NCBI RefSeq assembly: GCF_946848805.1
Contig: NZ_CAMPFU010000002.1
Location: forward strand, 704,501 to 768,500
Origin: Deinococcus sp. Marseille-Q6407
GTDB taxonomy: Bacteria; Deinococcota; Deinococci; Deinococcales; Deinococcaceae
Direction: 5' to 3'
Length of the DNA stretch: 64,000 bases
Positions 17,209-27,140 of the stretch are shown one piece after another. The notes under the pieces were generated by a model. That model did no database searches. It was not told where the DNA came from and worked only from the letters and a program-made list of their open reading frames with translations. The translations under genes were made by a program, and so were the position numbers. Within the stretch, counting starts at the first letter, position 1. Each line of letters begins with the position of its first letter.

Positions 17209-18573
17209 GTGACTGACCAGAGGCAGCAAGACTCCCTTTCCTCCGATCCCCCCTGGCTGATTTACGGTCTGGGCCGCAGCGGGCGCGGCGTGGCCCGTTT
17301 TCTGCACGGCGAGGGCCTCGCGGCCGAGTGGCTGGACGCGAACCCCGGCGCAGAGGACCAGGCCCTGATGCAGGAACTGGGCTTCCAGCCGGGCTCACTA
17401 GACCGGCGCTACCAGACCGTGGTGGCCGCGCCCGGTGTACCGATTGACCACCCAGATCTGCTGGCGCTGCAGAGCTCCGGCGCCGAGATTATCGGTGAGG
17501 TGGCGCTGGCGGCCCGGCAGCGCCCCGGCGTGACCCTGGTGGGCGTGACCGGCACCGCCGGCAAGGGCGGCACCACCACCCTGACGGCGCAGCTGCTGCG
17601 GGCCGCCGGCGTGAATGCCCTGGAAGGCGGCAATATCGACCCCCCCCTGCTGGACGTGATCGACCGCTGCGAGGTCGCGGTGGTGGAGCTGAGCAGTTTC
17701 CAGCTGGAACGCATCGCCGGCACGCGCTTCCCGGTGGCGATCATCACCAATCTGGGGATAGATCACCTCGACCGGCACGGCAGCGTAGAGAACTATCACG
17801 CCGCCAAACTGCATATTGCCGACGGGCAACAGCCAGGCGATGTGCTGTTGCTGCCTCCGGCCATGCAGTTGCAAGGCGAACACCTGCGCGGTCTGCTAGC
17901 GCTGCCACAGGCTCGGCATTTCGACCCAGCGCGGCTGGCACTCTCAGATGGCACCCCGCTGCTGGACCCGGCCGAACTGCCCAGCGGCATTCACCCGGCC
18001 AACGCCGCTGCCGCCGTGCTGGCCACCGAAGCGGCCCTGCTAGTGCTAGGCCGTGAGGTGCCGGACCTGGCTGGCCGGCTGACGCAGGCACTGCGGCAGG
18101 CCCGGCCGCTGGGGGGCCGCTTCGAGGAAGTGGGCCGCTGGCGGGGGGTGCAGTTCATCGAGGACTCGATTGCCACCCGCACGCTGGCGGTGCAGTCGGC
18201 CCTGGAACATGCCCGCCCGCCCATCGTCTGGGTGGTGGGTGGCCGCGACAAGGGCGCCGAGCTGGCCCCGCTGCGTGAAACGGCGCAGGGCCGGGTGCGG
18301 CAGGTGGTGGCCTTTGGTGAAGACGGGCCCCGCTTTGCCGCAGAACTGGGCCTGCCCAGCGACATCATCACCGCGCAGGACGGCATGGCCGCCATGCAGG
18401 CCGCCGTCGCGCAGGCGATGACCCACCTACCGGAAGGCCGGGGCACCGTGCTGCTGGCACCGATTGGCACGTCGTTCGACCTGTACCGCAACTACCAGGA
18501 GCGCGGCGCCGCTTTCCGGCAGGCGGTGCAGGAGTGGACCGCAGCCCAGCCGGCCCCCGGAGACCGGCCATGA
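17209..18573 (+). CDS. murD: UDP-N-acetylmuramoylalanine--D-glutamate ligase
   Basis: A 454-residue Mur ligase adding D-glutamate to UDP-MurNAc-L-Ala in peptidoglycan synthesis. Blocks: an N-terminal Rossmann GLGRSGRGVARFL, the ATP site TGTAGKGGTTTL, the MurD-specific AVVELSSFQLE, GIDHLDRHGSVENYHAAK (ADP/Mg region), and WVVGGRDKGAEL in the C-terminal domain. The P-loop differs from the usual TGSNGKSTVT by losing the Asn and gaining a Gly. The start is GTG 17209: a TAACAT box lies 7 nt upstream, and the longer open frame from 17095 begins inside the pit terminator region. The stop overlaps ftsW by four bases (ATGA). Confidence 0.9.
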   Translation: MTDQRQQDSLSSDPPWLIYGLGRSGRGVARFLHGEGLAAEWLDANPGAEDQALMQELGFQPGSLDRRYQTVVAAPGVPIDHPDLLALQSSGAEIIGEVALAARQRPGVTLVGVTGTAGKGGTTTLTAQLLRAAGVNALEGGNIDPPLLDVIDRCEVAVVELSSFQLERIAGTRFPVAIITNLGIDHLDRHGSVENYHAAKLHIADGQQPGDVLLLPPAMQLQGEHLRGLLALPQARHFDPARLALSDGTPLLDPAELPSGIHPANAAAAVLATEAALLVLGREVPDLAGRLTQALRQARPLGGRFEEVGRWRGVQFIEDSIATRTLAVQSALEHARPPIVWVVGGRDKGAELAPLRETAQGRVRQVVAFGEDGPRFAAELGLPSDIITAQDGMAAMQAAVAQAMTHLPEGRGTVLLAPIGTSFDLYRNYQERGAAFRQAVQEWTAAQPAPGDRP

Positions 18574-19805
18574 ACCTGCCCCTTCTCATTGCGCAGATTC
18601 TGCTGCTGGTGCTGGGGCTGGTCGGGGTAGCCAACGCCAAGCCAGGGCTGGCGCTGGACCACGGCCTCAAGGCGCTGCTGTCGCTGGCCGTGACCCTGGG
18701 CGTCGCGCAGCTGCGGCCCAAAGTTTTTCTCAAAGGCGGCGTGTGGGTCTGGCTGGTCTCGCTGGTGATGCTGGTGATGGTGCTGTTTATCGGCGTGGGC
18801 ACCGCCGAGAGCAGCGGCACCCGCCGCTGGCTGGACTTTGGGCCACTGCGCTTTCAGCCTTCAGAAATCGCCAAGCTGGGGCTGGTGCTGCAACTGGCTT
18901 CCTTCTTTGCCCGCCGGGGCGTGTACAAGAAACTGCTCAGCGCCACTGGCATGATCGTCATCACGACCCTGCTGATTCTGGTCGAGCCGGACCTGGGCAC
19001 CAGCGTGCTGACCTTCGCGCTGGGTGTGGTGGTGATGTACTCGGCCGGCGTGCGAATCACCAATATTGCGGCTTTTTTGCTAGGCCTGGGGCTACTCAGC
19101 CTGCCGTTTATCAGCGTGTATCTGGAGCGTAACCCTTACATTCAGGAGCGCCTGTTCGGCCATACCGAGCGCGATGAGGTGCTGGAACAGGGCCTCGACC
19201 AGATTGGCAAGGCGCACCGTGACCTGACCAACGGCGGCCTGTGGGGTCTGGGACCGGACGCGCCACGGTTCGAACTGTTTGCCGCCCACACCGACTTGGT
19301 GATTTCCTCGATCGGCTTCAGCCTAGGCTTTGTCGGCGTGGCGGCGGTGCTGTTCGCCTACTGGCTGATTGTGGCCGCCTCACTGAAAATCGCGCAGCAG
19401 GCTTCGAAGGTGCGGCCACTCAGCCCCTCGGTTCACGGCTCGGCGGTGCTGGCGGTGGGCTGCATGTTTTTGATTGTGGGCCAGGCCATGATCAACCTGG
19501 CCGTGGCGGTGGGCTTTTTCCCGGTCACCGGGGTTCCGCTGCCGTTGGTCAGCTATGGCTTCTCATCCATGCTGGTGATGGGCGCGGCGCTGGGCATCAT
19601 CCACTCCGCGCAGCGTGAAGTGAACCGGGGCCTGGCCCAGATGGAGCGCGCCGCCCGCCGCCCGGTGCCGCAGCCGGCCGCCGCTCCGGCTCCGGCCGTG
19701 GCTCCAGCTGAGGCGGCGGCCGAACCGCTGGAAGAAGCCGTCATGGCCCCAGCCGAGGAACCGGCCGCCCCGGCGCAGCCAGTCGGCCAGCCAACCACCT
19801 CCTGA
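18570..19805 (+). CDS. ftsW: FtsW-type lipid II polymerase (SEDS family)
   Basis: A 411-residue polytopic SEDS protein. FtsW polymerises septal glycan strands from lipid II together with a class B PBP. Family blocks are RRWLDFGPLRFQPSEIAKLG, VEPDLGTSVLTF, the extracytoplasmic loop HTDLVISSIGFSLGFVG with the catalytic aspartate, and the end GFFPVTGVPLPLVSYGFSSM. About ten transmembrane helices. The last 60 residues are a Pro/Ala/Glu-rich cytoplasmic tail, longer than usual. It could be RodA, but coupling to murD by an ATGA overlap favours FtsW. It is followed by a terminator shared with the converging HD-GYP gene. Confidence 0.88.
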   Translation: MNLPLLIAQILLLVLGLVGVANAKPGLALDHGLKALLSLAVTLGVAQLRPKVFLKGGVWVWLVSLVMLVMVLFIGVGTAESSGTRRWLDFGPLRFQPSEIAKLGLVLQLASFFARRGVYKKLLSATGMIVITTLLILVEPDLGTSVLTFALGVVVMYSAGVRITNIAAFLLGLGLLSLPFISVYLERNPYIQERLFGHTERDEVLEQGLDQIGKAHRDLTNGGLWGLGPDAPRFELFAAHTDLVISSIGFSLGFVGVAAVLFAYWLIVAASLKIAQQASKVRPLSPSVHGSAVLAVGCMFLIVGQAMINLAVAVGFFPVTGVPLPLVSYGFSSMLVMGAALGIIHSAQREVNRGLAQMERAARRPVPQPAAAPAPAVAPAEAAAEPLEEAVMAPAEEPAAPAQPVGQPTTS

Positions 19806-19837
19806 GTGGGCCACAGAACCGCCCGGAACCACACAAA

Positions 19838-19880
19838 ATCCGCAGCCCCAGCAAGCTACAGGGGGCTGCGGATGATTTTT
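19838..19880. terminator. Bidirectional terminator between ftsW and the HD-GYP gene
   Basis: ATCCGCAGCCCC (19838-19849) pairs with GGGGCTGCGGAT (19862-19873). AAAA precedes the stem and TTTTT closely follows it, so it can end transcripts from both converging genes. Confidence 0.85.
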
Positions 19881-19911
19881 GCTGCGCCCAGGGGCACCGG
19901 CCCAGCTCGGT

Positions 19912-20931
19912 TCAGCCGTCCAGTGGGGGCAACTTCTGGGCCAGATCCACGATGCGGGGGTCCAGGTTCTTGCCGGCCTGGCCCTTGAGGCGGCCGGCGT
20001 CGCCCACATGCACCAGGGCGTCGGCCACCGCCACGATGCGGGCATACAGCGGAATATCCTCGCCCACCAGATGGTCGGGCTCACCGCTGCCGTCAAAATG
20101 TTCGTGGTGGTGCCGGATGGCTTTCTGAGCGTCGGCCAAGTGCGGCACTCCGTGCAGGAAGTTGGCGCCGATGCTGGCATGGCCCTGCTCGCCGTTGATC
20201 TTGCCGATGTCGTGCAGAATGGCGCCGTACCACAGCTGCTCCAGCTCGCGCTCGTTGAGGCCCAGGCTGCGGCCCAGCTGCCCACTCACCTCGGCCACCT
20301 TCTGGGCGTGGCCCAGAGCGTCGAAGTCCTGCGACTCCACCGCTTCGACCAGTGCCACCGTCAGCTGACGCAATCCCTGGCGCCATTCCTCACGGGCATC
20401 GAACACGCTCAGCAGCGGGGTGACGGCGCTGCCCCAGCGGTTCAGGGCGTCCTGCTGCTGGGCCGACACGCTGCCCGAGGGCAGGTCCAGCACCAGGGCA
20501 CCCACGTTGCGGCCCTTGTCCACCAGCGGCACGATGGCCGAAACGCGGATATCGTTCATGCCGGCAGCGTCCAGCTGGCGCACCACCTCCGGAGTGTTCA
20601 TGGAATACAGCTCGCGGGCGCCATCGGCCAGCAGGCGGGGGCGCATCTGTGCCCAGGGGCCCGACAGGCTGAGACCGATCAGTGAGCGGGGGTAGCCATG
20701 CACCGCCGTGATCACGTCTTGGCCGCGGCGCAGCACCGCGTAGCCCTTGGCCGGGCTGTCCAGCAGCTGCGCTGCGTGCGCCAGGGCGCCTTCCAGCAAC
20801 CCTTCCACGTTGGGCCGGCCCAGCAGATCGGCCAGCACGCGGGTGGGATCGCCCGCCGCTGTGGCCGGGCTGCGCTCTTCAGGCCGGGAGCTGCTGGCCT
20901 CGTCCTTTTTCGGTCGGTTGAATAGGAACAC
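19912..20931 (-). CDS. GAF-like plus HD-GYP-type phosphohydrolase
   Basis: A 339-residue signalling protein. After a charged N-terminus comes a GAF-like sensor (about 30-190) and then an HD domain (about 200-339) with [23 protein letters not shown] and [40 protein letters not shown] enzymes break down cyclic di-GMP; here the GYP triplet reads GEP, so activity or specificity may differ. There is no transmembrane segment. The GTG start at 20931 is 9 nt after a TATACT -10 box (20946-20941, minus), giving a leader of only a few nucleotides; the longer open frame to 21735 is an overlap with the opposite-strand YkgJ gene and is rejected. Confidence 0.8.
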   Translation of the reverse strand: MFLFNRPKKDEASSSRPEERSPATAAGDPTRVLADLLGRPNVEGLLEGALAHAAQLLDSPAKGYAVLRRGQDVITAVHGYPRSLIGLSLSGPWAQMRPRLLADGARELYSMNTPEVVRQLDAAGMNDIRVSAIVPLVDKGRNVGALVLDLPSGSVSAQQQDALNRWGSAVTPLLSVFDAREEWRQGLRQLTVALVEAVESQDFDALGHAQKVAEVSGQLGRSLGLNERELEQLWYGAILHDIGKINGEQGHASIGANFLHGVPHLADAQKAIRHHHEHFDGSGEPDHLVGEDIPLYARIVAVADALVHVGDAGRLKGQAGKNLDPRIVDLAQKLPPLDG

Positions 20932-20961
20932 AGTGGCTCTAGTATAGGGGGCAATGAGAGG

Positions 20962-20991
20962 CCACTTTCCCCAAGTCCACTTTCCCCAAGT
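20962..20991. repeat. Two tandem copies of a 15-bp sequence
   Basis: CCACTTTCCCCAAGT occurs twice in a row (20962-20976 and 20977-20991) in the divergent space between the HD-GYP gene and the YkgJ-type gene. It could be a paired binding site or a young minisatellite. Confidence 0.75.
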
Positions 20992-21012
20992 TAAGAACGC
21001 TGGCCCGGCCCT

Positions 21013-21759
<747 letters not shown>

Positions 21760-21805
21760 AGCTTCCAGCAGCCGGGTAAGCTGCTGGAGTACACTCGGCC
21801 CCGCA

Positions 21806-22945
21806 ATGAACGCCGAAGCTGCCGCCGAAACCCTCTCTGACCTGGCCCTGGAGCTGGGAGCTGACGTGGTGGGCTGGGCCGACGCGCAGGTGCCGGCCGC
21901 CGCTGCCGAGGAATACGCCGGCTGGCTGGCGCAGGGCCGGCACGCCGGGATGGATTATCTGGAACGGCAACTGCCGCGCCGCGCCGACCTGGGAACGTCG
22001 CTGACCGGGGCCGGACGGGTGCTGGTGCTGGGCATCTCGCACGCGTACGCCGAGCCACCCCCACCGCCCGGCGGTATCCGGCTGGGGCGGGTGGCCCGCT
22101 ACGCCTGGACCCCCGACTACCATGACCAGTTGCAGCCGGTGCTGGACCGCCTGAGCACCGAGGCGGCCGCGCTGGGCGTACGCTCCAGGGGCTATGTGGA
22201 CCACGGCCCAGTGATGGAGCGGCTGCTGGGCGCCCGGTCCTTTCTGGGCTGGCGCAGCAAGAGCGGCATGCTGGTCAGCACCGAACTGGGTGCCTTTTTC
22301 ACGCTGGCGGTACTGCTGACCGATCTGCCACCGGCCGGGACGCCAGAGGCTCACCCCGACCGCTGCGGGCGCTGCTTTCGCTGCGGGCAAAGCTGCCCCA
22401 CCGGCGCGATCGGACCGGACCGCAAGATTGACGCGAACCGCTGCCTGAGTTACCTGACCATCGAACACCGCGGGCCGCTGCCGTGGGAACACCGCGCCGC
22501 GCTGGGCGAGTGGCTGTTCGGCTGTGACATCTGCTGCGGGGTCTGTCCCTGGAGCGTGAAGGCCGGCACGCTGGCGCATCTATTCCAGCCCCGGCCGGAA
22601 TTCGCACACCCGGACCTCAGCCGCTTTTTCGGCGTTTCCGAGCGGCAGTTTGCCCGCGAGTGGGCTGGCAGCGCCATGCTGCGCCCGCGCCGCAAGGGCA
22701 TGGCCCGCAACGCGCTGAATGTGCTGGGCAATCTGCGCGCCCCCCGCGGCTGGCCGCTGCTGCTGGCCGGCCGCGAGGACCCTGCCTGGGAGGTGCGCGA
22801 GGCGGCCGCCTGGGCGCTGGCGCAGTGGGGCGAATGGGCCGAGGTGGAACGGCTGCGCGGTGATGAACACCCGCAGGTGCAGGCCAGCGTAGAGCGGCTG
22901 CTGGCCGGGCGCGGCGCAGAGTTTCTACCTTCCCCTATGCCCTGA
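21806..22945 (+). CDS. queG: Epoxyqueuosine reductase
   Basis: A 379-residue cobalamin-dependent iron-sulfur enzyme that reduces epoxyqueuosine to queuosine in tRNA, the last step of the pathway whose early genes are at 48.6-50.9 kb. Two [4Fe-4S] motifs are visible, [16 protein letters not shown] and [13 protein letters not shown], preceded by the DUF1730 cobalamin-binding half ([30 protein letters not shown]). The C-terminus (about 300-370) is a HEAT-like repeat, as in longer QueG proteins. A TACACT -10 box (21790-21795) lies 10 nt before ATG, so the leader would be only a few nucleotides. Being separate from the que operon is common. Confidence 0.92.
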   Translation: MNAEAAAETLSDLALELGADVVGWADAQVPAAAAEEYAGWLAQGRHAGMDYLERQLPRRADLGTSLTGAGRVLVLGISHAYAEPPPPPGGIRLGRVARYAWTPDYHDQLQPVLDRLSTEAAALGVRSRGYVDHGPVMERLLGARSFLGWRSKSGMLVSTELGAFFTLAVLLTDLPPAGTPEAHPDRCGRCFRCGQSCPTGAIGPDRKIDANRCLSYLTIEHRGPLPWEHRAALGEWLFGCDICCGVCPWSVKAGTLAHLFQPRPEFAHPDLSRFFGVSERQFAREWAGSAMLRPRRKGMARNALNVLGNLRAPRGWPLLLAGREDPAWEVREAAAWALAQWGEWAEVERLRGDEHPQVQASVERLLAGRGAEFLPSPMP

Positions 22946-22954
22946 CCCCCCGGC

Positions 22955-23482
22955 TCAGAAAGGCAGGATAGCCGGCTGCTGCCACTGCCCCTGCGTCAAT
23001 GTCAGCGGGCCAAAAGTGGGGGTGCCCAGTACGCCCAAGTCGGCGGTGAAGGTGCCGTCCAGGCGGTAAGGTACGCCCTGGCCGCGTGCCACCTTCAGCA
23101 GTTCGGAAGCCACGTTCAGGTTCAGCGGCACGCTGGCCTGGGCCGACTGCAGGGCGCTGCCGTGGGCAGGCAAGGCCACATCCGGCAGGGTCAGGTGCGC
23201 CACCGGCTGGCCGGTCAGGTACAGGTCGGTATCGAAGGAACGCAGCCGCAGCGGAAAAGCGTTGGGGTTCTGCACCTGCACCGCCAGCTGCAGCTGCGCC
23301 GTGCCGCTCTGGCCGCCCTGCGGCAGGGTAATGCCACTGAGGCGGACACTGCGGGTTTCAAAGGTGGGCACTTGCACCGCCGGGCCACTCAGCTGGGCCG
23401 GCGCGCAGGCAGTCAGGGCGGCACCCAGGCCGGCCAGCAGCGCCGCCCGCTGGCCGAAACCGACAAAAGAAGAACGGTTCAT
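22955..23482 (-). CDS. LEA14/WHy-domain lipoprotein
   Basis: A 175-residue lipoprotein with lipobox LTAC (Cys26). The mature part matches the WHy (water stress and hypersensitive response) beta-sandwich of LEA type 2 proteins: VRLSGITLPQG, LQLAVQVQNPNAFPLRLRSFDTDLYL, VPYRLDGTFTADLGVLG. A Deinococcus WHy protein (DR1372) has been linked to stress and desiccation tolerance; whether this is its orthologue is not decided here. TAAACT lies exactly 6 nt before the ATG on the minus strand, so the mRNA is predicted leaderless. It is transcribed divergently from the next secreted-protein gene. Confidence 0.8.
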   Translation of the reverse strand: MNRSSFVGFGQRAALLAGLGAALTACAPAQLSGPAVQVPTFETRSVRLSGITLPQGGQSGTAQLQLAVQVQNPNAFPLRLRSFDTDLYLTGQPVAHLTLPDVALPAHGSALQSAQASVPLNLNVASELLKVARGQGVPYRLDGTFTADLGVLGTPTFGPLTLTQGQWQQPAILPF

Positions 23483-23615
23483 GGCGGCAGTTTAGGCGCT
23501 TGGCGGGCCGCTTTGCCCAGGATTTCATGAACTGCCGCCAAGCCTGGAAGCTGGCCTGGGCATCTGCCAGGGTCAACTATGCCACCCGGCTCCCGCAGTG
23601 ACCTATGGTAAAAGC

Positions 23616-24800
23616 ATGTCCCGCTTGTTCTCTGCCTCTGCCCTCTCGCTGCTGACTCTGGCGGCGCTGCTGCCCCCCGGCGCCCAGGCCCAGACCCAAC
23701 CCCCAGCACAGGTGCAACCGGCCCGGCTCAATCAAACTCAGCCCAATCAGACTCAGCCTGACCAGCTTTCAGCCGCCGGAGCTGCCGCCCGCCTGCTGCC
23801 GCCCGCTGTGCCGCTGTCGCAGGCGCTGGACCAGGCCGGCATCACCCTGGGCGCAGAGGCCAGCCCCCAGGGCGTCTCCCCCGCGCTGGGCCTACGCAGC
23901 GTGGCGCTGGGCCGGGGTACGCTAGACTTCACGGTCGGTGGGCAGCACGGCAGCGCCCGTTATACTCAGGCGCTGGTGCTGCCGCTGCTGGGCAGCGCGG
24001 AAGCCGGCAGCGAGGCACAGTGGCTCTGGGGCACTCCCGCCAGAGAGAGTGGCTCAGGCGAGCAGGGCGGCGCCCGGCTGGCAGCCGACGCCCGGCTGGC
24101 AGCCGGCCCGGTGGAGCTGCAGCTAGACGGGGAAACCTTCAGCGCGCCGCTGCTGCTGCTGCGCCCGCTGGACACTCTGAGCGACCCCACCCCCGACCGG
24201 CGCCCGCAGGGCAGCAACGCGGCCGCCACACTGCGTGGGCGGCTGGCGCCGGGCATCTTCGGCGCCCTGACCCGCGAGTGGGGCCATCAGGCGGGCACCG
24301 CTGCCGACCTGGAACTGCGCCCGCAGCTCTGGAGTGTGGACGGCGCCCCGGCCGTGCTGGCACTGGTCAGCCCCGCCGACCAGGACCCCGACAGCTGGGC
24401 CGAGTCGCAGGGCACCCTTACCTTGCGGCTGGGCGCTGAGCAGCGCGCTACGGGTGCCGGGCTACGGCTGGGCGCCGGCTGGGACAGCCAAAGCTCGCGC
24501 ACAACACTGGCCACCGTGCTGGGCCCCCACCGCGAACTGACCGCCCGCTGGCAGGGCTACGACCTGCTGGGAAAGGATTCACAGCTGGAACTGGGCGCCG
24601 CACTCTCGGACGCCTGGACGAACGGGGACAGCAGCGGCGGCAGCCTGGGAGCGCAGTGGGACGCCGCGCTGCTGTTGCCACTGCCAGGAGAAGGCCAGCT
24701 GGAAGTGCGGGGCAGCACCGGCGCCGCCGGCACCGCCGCCCGGGCCGTACTGCTGCTGCCGCTGCACCGGCCATCAGACCAGACAGAGGGCCGCAACTGA
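23616..24800 (+). CDS. Secreted protein of unknown function
   Basis: 394 residues with a clear signal peptide (SALSLLTLAALLPPGAQAQ). A short Gln-rich repeat follows (NQTQPNQTQPDQ). The remainder alternates short hydrophobic strands with Gly/Ser/Asp turns (LTLRLGAEQRATGAGLRLGAGW, ELTARWQGYDLLGKDSQLELG), as in outer-membrane beta-barrels or beta-sheet surface proteins; the C-terminus (TEGRN) lacks a terminal aromatic signal. I do not recognise a family. The start ATG 23616 is chosen over 23598 because TATGGT lies exactly 6 nt upstream (leaderless). It precedes a LolA-like gene on the same strand. Confidence 0.65.
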   Translation: MSRLFSASALSLLTLAALLPPGAQAQTQPPAQVQPARLNQTQPNQTQPDQLSAAGAAARLLPPAVPLSQALDQAGITLGAEASPQGVSPALGLRSVALGRGTLDFTVGGQHGSARYTQALVLPLLGSAEAGSEAQWLWGTPARESGSGEQGGARLAADARLAAGPVELQLDGETFSAPLLLLRPLDTLSDPTPDRRPQGSNAAATLRGRLAPGIFGALTREWGHQAGTAADLELRPQLWSVDGAPAVLALVSPADQDPDSWAESQGTLTLRLGAEQRATGAGLRLGAGWDSQSSRTTLATVLGPHRELTARWQGYDLLGKDSQLELGAALSDAWTNGDSSGGSLGAQWDAALLLPLPGEGQLEVRGSTGAAGTAARAVLLLPLHRPSDQTEGRN

Positions 24801-24916
24801 GCCTGGTCCGCAACCGCTCAAATGCCGTCACAGTCACACTCCGGGGCGCTGAGGACGTTAACCCAACGTCAGCCAGGCGGCGGTGTTCTCACCGGGTCTC
24901 ATGACAGACTAAGCCT

Positions 24917-25579
24917 GTGAAAAAAGCTGTCCTCCTTTCTCTTACCGCTGCGCTGGCCCTGCTGCCCCAGGCCAGCGCCCAGACGGCCAACGACGTGCTT
25001 TACAAAGTTGACCAGATGCAGAAAAACGCCCATGACCTGTCGTTCCGGCTTTCCGGCCGCCTGCTGATGCAGGGCGCCAACCAGAACATGAACGCTCTGG
25101 TCCGCACCATCCCGGCGCGCGAAGTGGTGCGGATGGAATTCCGCCAGCCGCAGAGCCTCAGCGGCGACGTGATCGTGTCTGACCGCCGGGAAGTGCGCCA
25201 GTACTGGAGCCTCTCCAACCAGATCACCGTCTCGCCGCTGAACCGCGCCGGCCAGAACTCGGGCCTGGGGCTGGACTTTACCCAGCTGGGCAGCGCTGCC
25301 AACCTCAGCAGCGGCTACAACGTCCGGCTGCTGGGCACCAGCAACGCGGGCGGTGGCCGGCTGTTCAAGCTGCAGGCCACCTCCAAGCAAAACCCCAAGG
25401 CCGGCACCGCCAACGTGTGGGTGACCTCGCAGGGCTGGCGGCCCACCCGGGTGCAGATGTTCCAGCCGGACGGTCAGCTGGCGGTAGACCTGAATGTCAC
25501 CAACTTCAAGACCAACACCGGCGTGACCGAGGCACAGCTGCGCGCCCTGCCGCGTGGCGCGCGGGTAGTCAAGCAGTAA
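24917..25579 (+). CDS. LolA-like outer-membrane lipoprotein-sorting protein
   Basis: A 220-residue periplasmic protein with signal peptide (LSLTAALALLPQASAQ). The mature chain follows the LolA/LolB-like half-barrel family often annotated as outer membrane lipoprotein-sorting protein: VLYKVDQMQKNAHDLSFRLSGRLL, REVRQYWSLSNQITVSPL and the late VWVTSQGWRPTRVQMFQPDG. Such proteins carry lipids or lipoproteins between membranes. The GTG start at 24917 has CAGACT 6 nt upstream, a weaker leaderless -10. It ends before a strong terminator. Distant similarity only, so the cargo is unknown. Confidence 0.72.
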   Translation: MKKAVLLSLTAALALLPQASAQTANDVLYKVDQMQKNAHDLSFRLSGRLLMQGANQNMNALVRTIPAREVVRMEFRQPQSLSGDVIVSDRREVRQYWSLSNQITVSPLNRAGQNSGLGLDFTQLGSAANLSSGYNVRLLGTSNAGGGRLFKLQATSKQNPKAGTANVWVTSQGWRPTRVQMFQPDGQLAVDLNVTNFKTNTGVTEAQLRALPRGARVVKQ

Positions 25580-25618
25580 AGCGCTGAATCAACCAGCCCC
25601 GGACAACGCCGGGGCCGG

Positions 25619-25665
25619 CCCGGGCCGGAAAGAGCGGTGCGGCTCTCTCCGGCCCGGTTTGGTTT
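25619..25665 (+). terminator. Intrinsic terminator after the LolA-like gene
   Basis: CCGGGCCGGA (25620-25629) pairs with TCCGGCCCGG (25648-25657), extended inside by AGAG/CTCT, followed by TTTGGTTT. Confidence 0.82.
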
Positions 25666-25743
25666 GCCGGAATCTGCGGATAGCGTTGCTTCCCAGACCC
25701 CTTCCGCGCCGGCCGGGAGGCGCAGACGTTAAGCTGACCTGAC

Positions 25744-27051
<1,308 letters not shown>

Positions 27052-27140
27052 GACTCCCGCCGGGCGGGCCGGCGCGGGGCGGGGGGCTAGACTGAAGCTC
27101 TCTGCCCTGCCTGCCACGCGGCCCGGCAAAAGGAAGCTGC

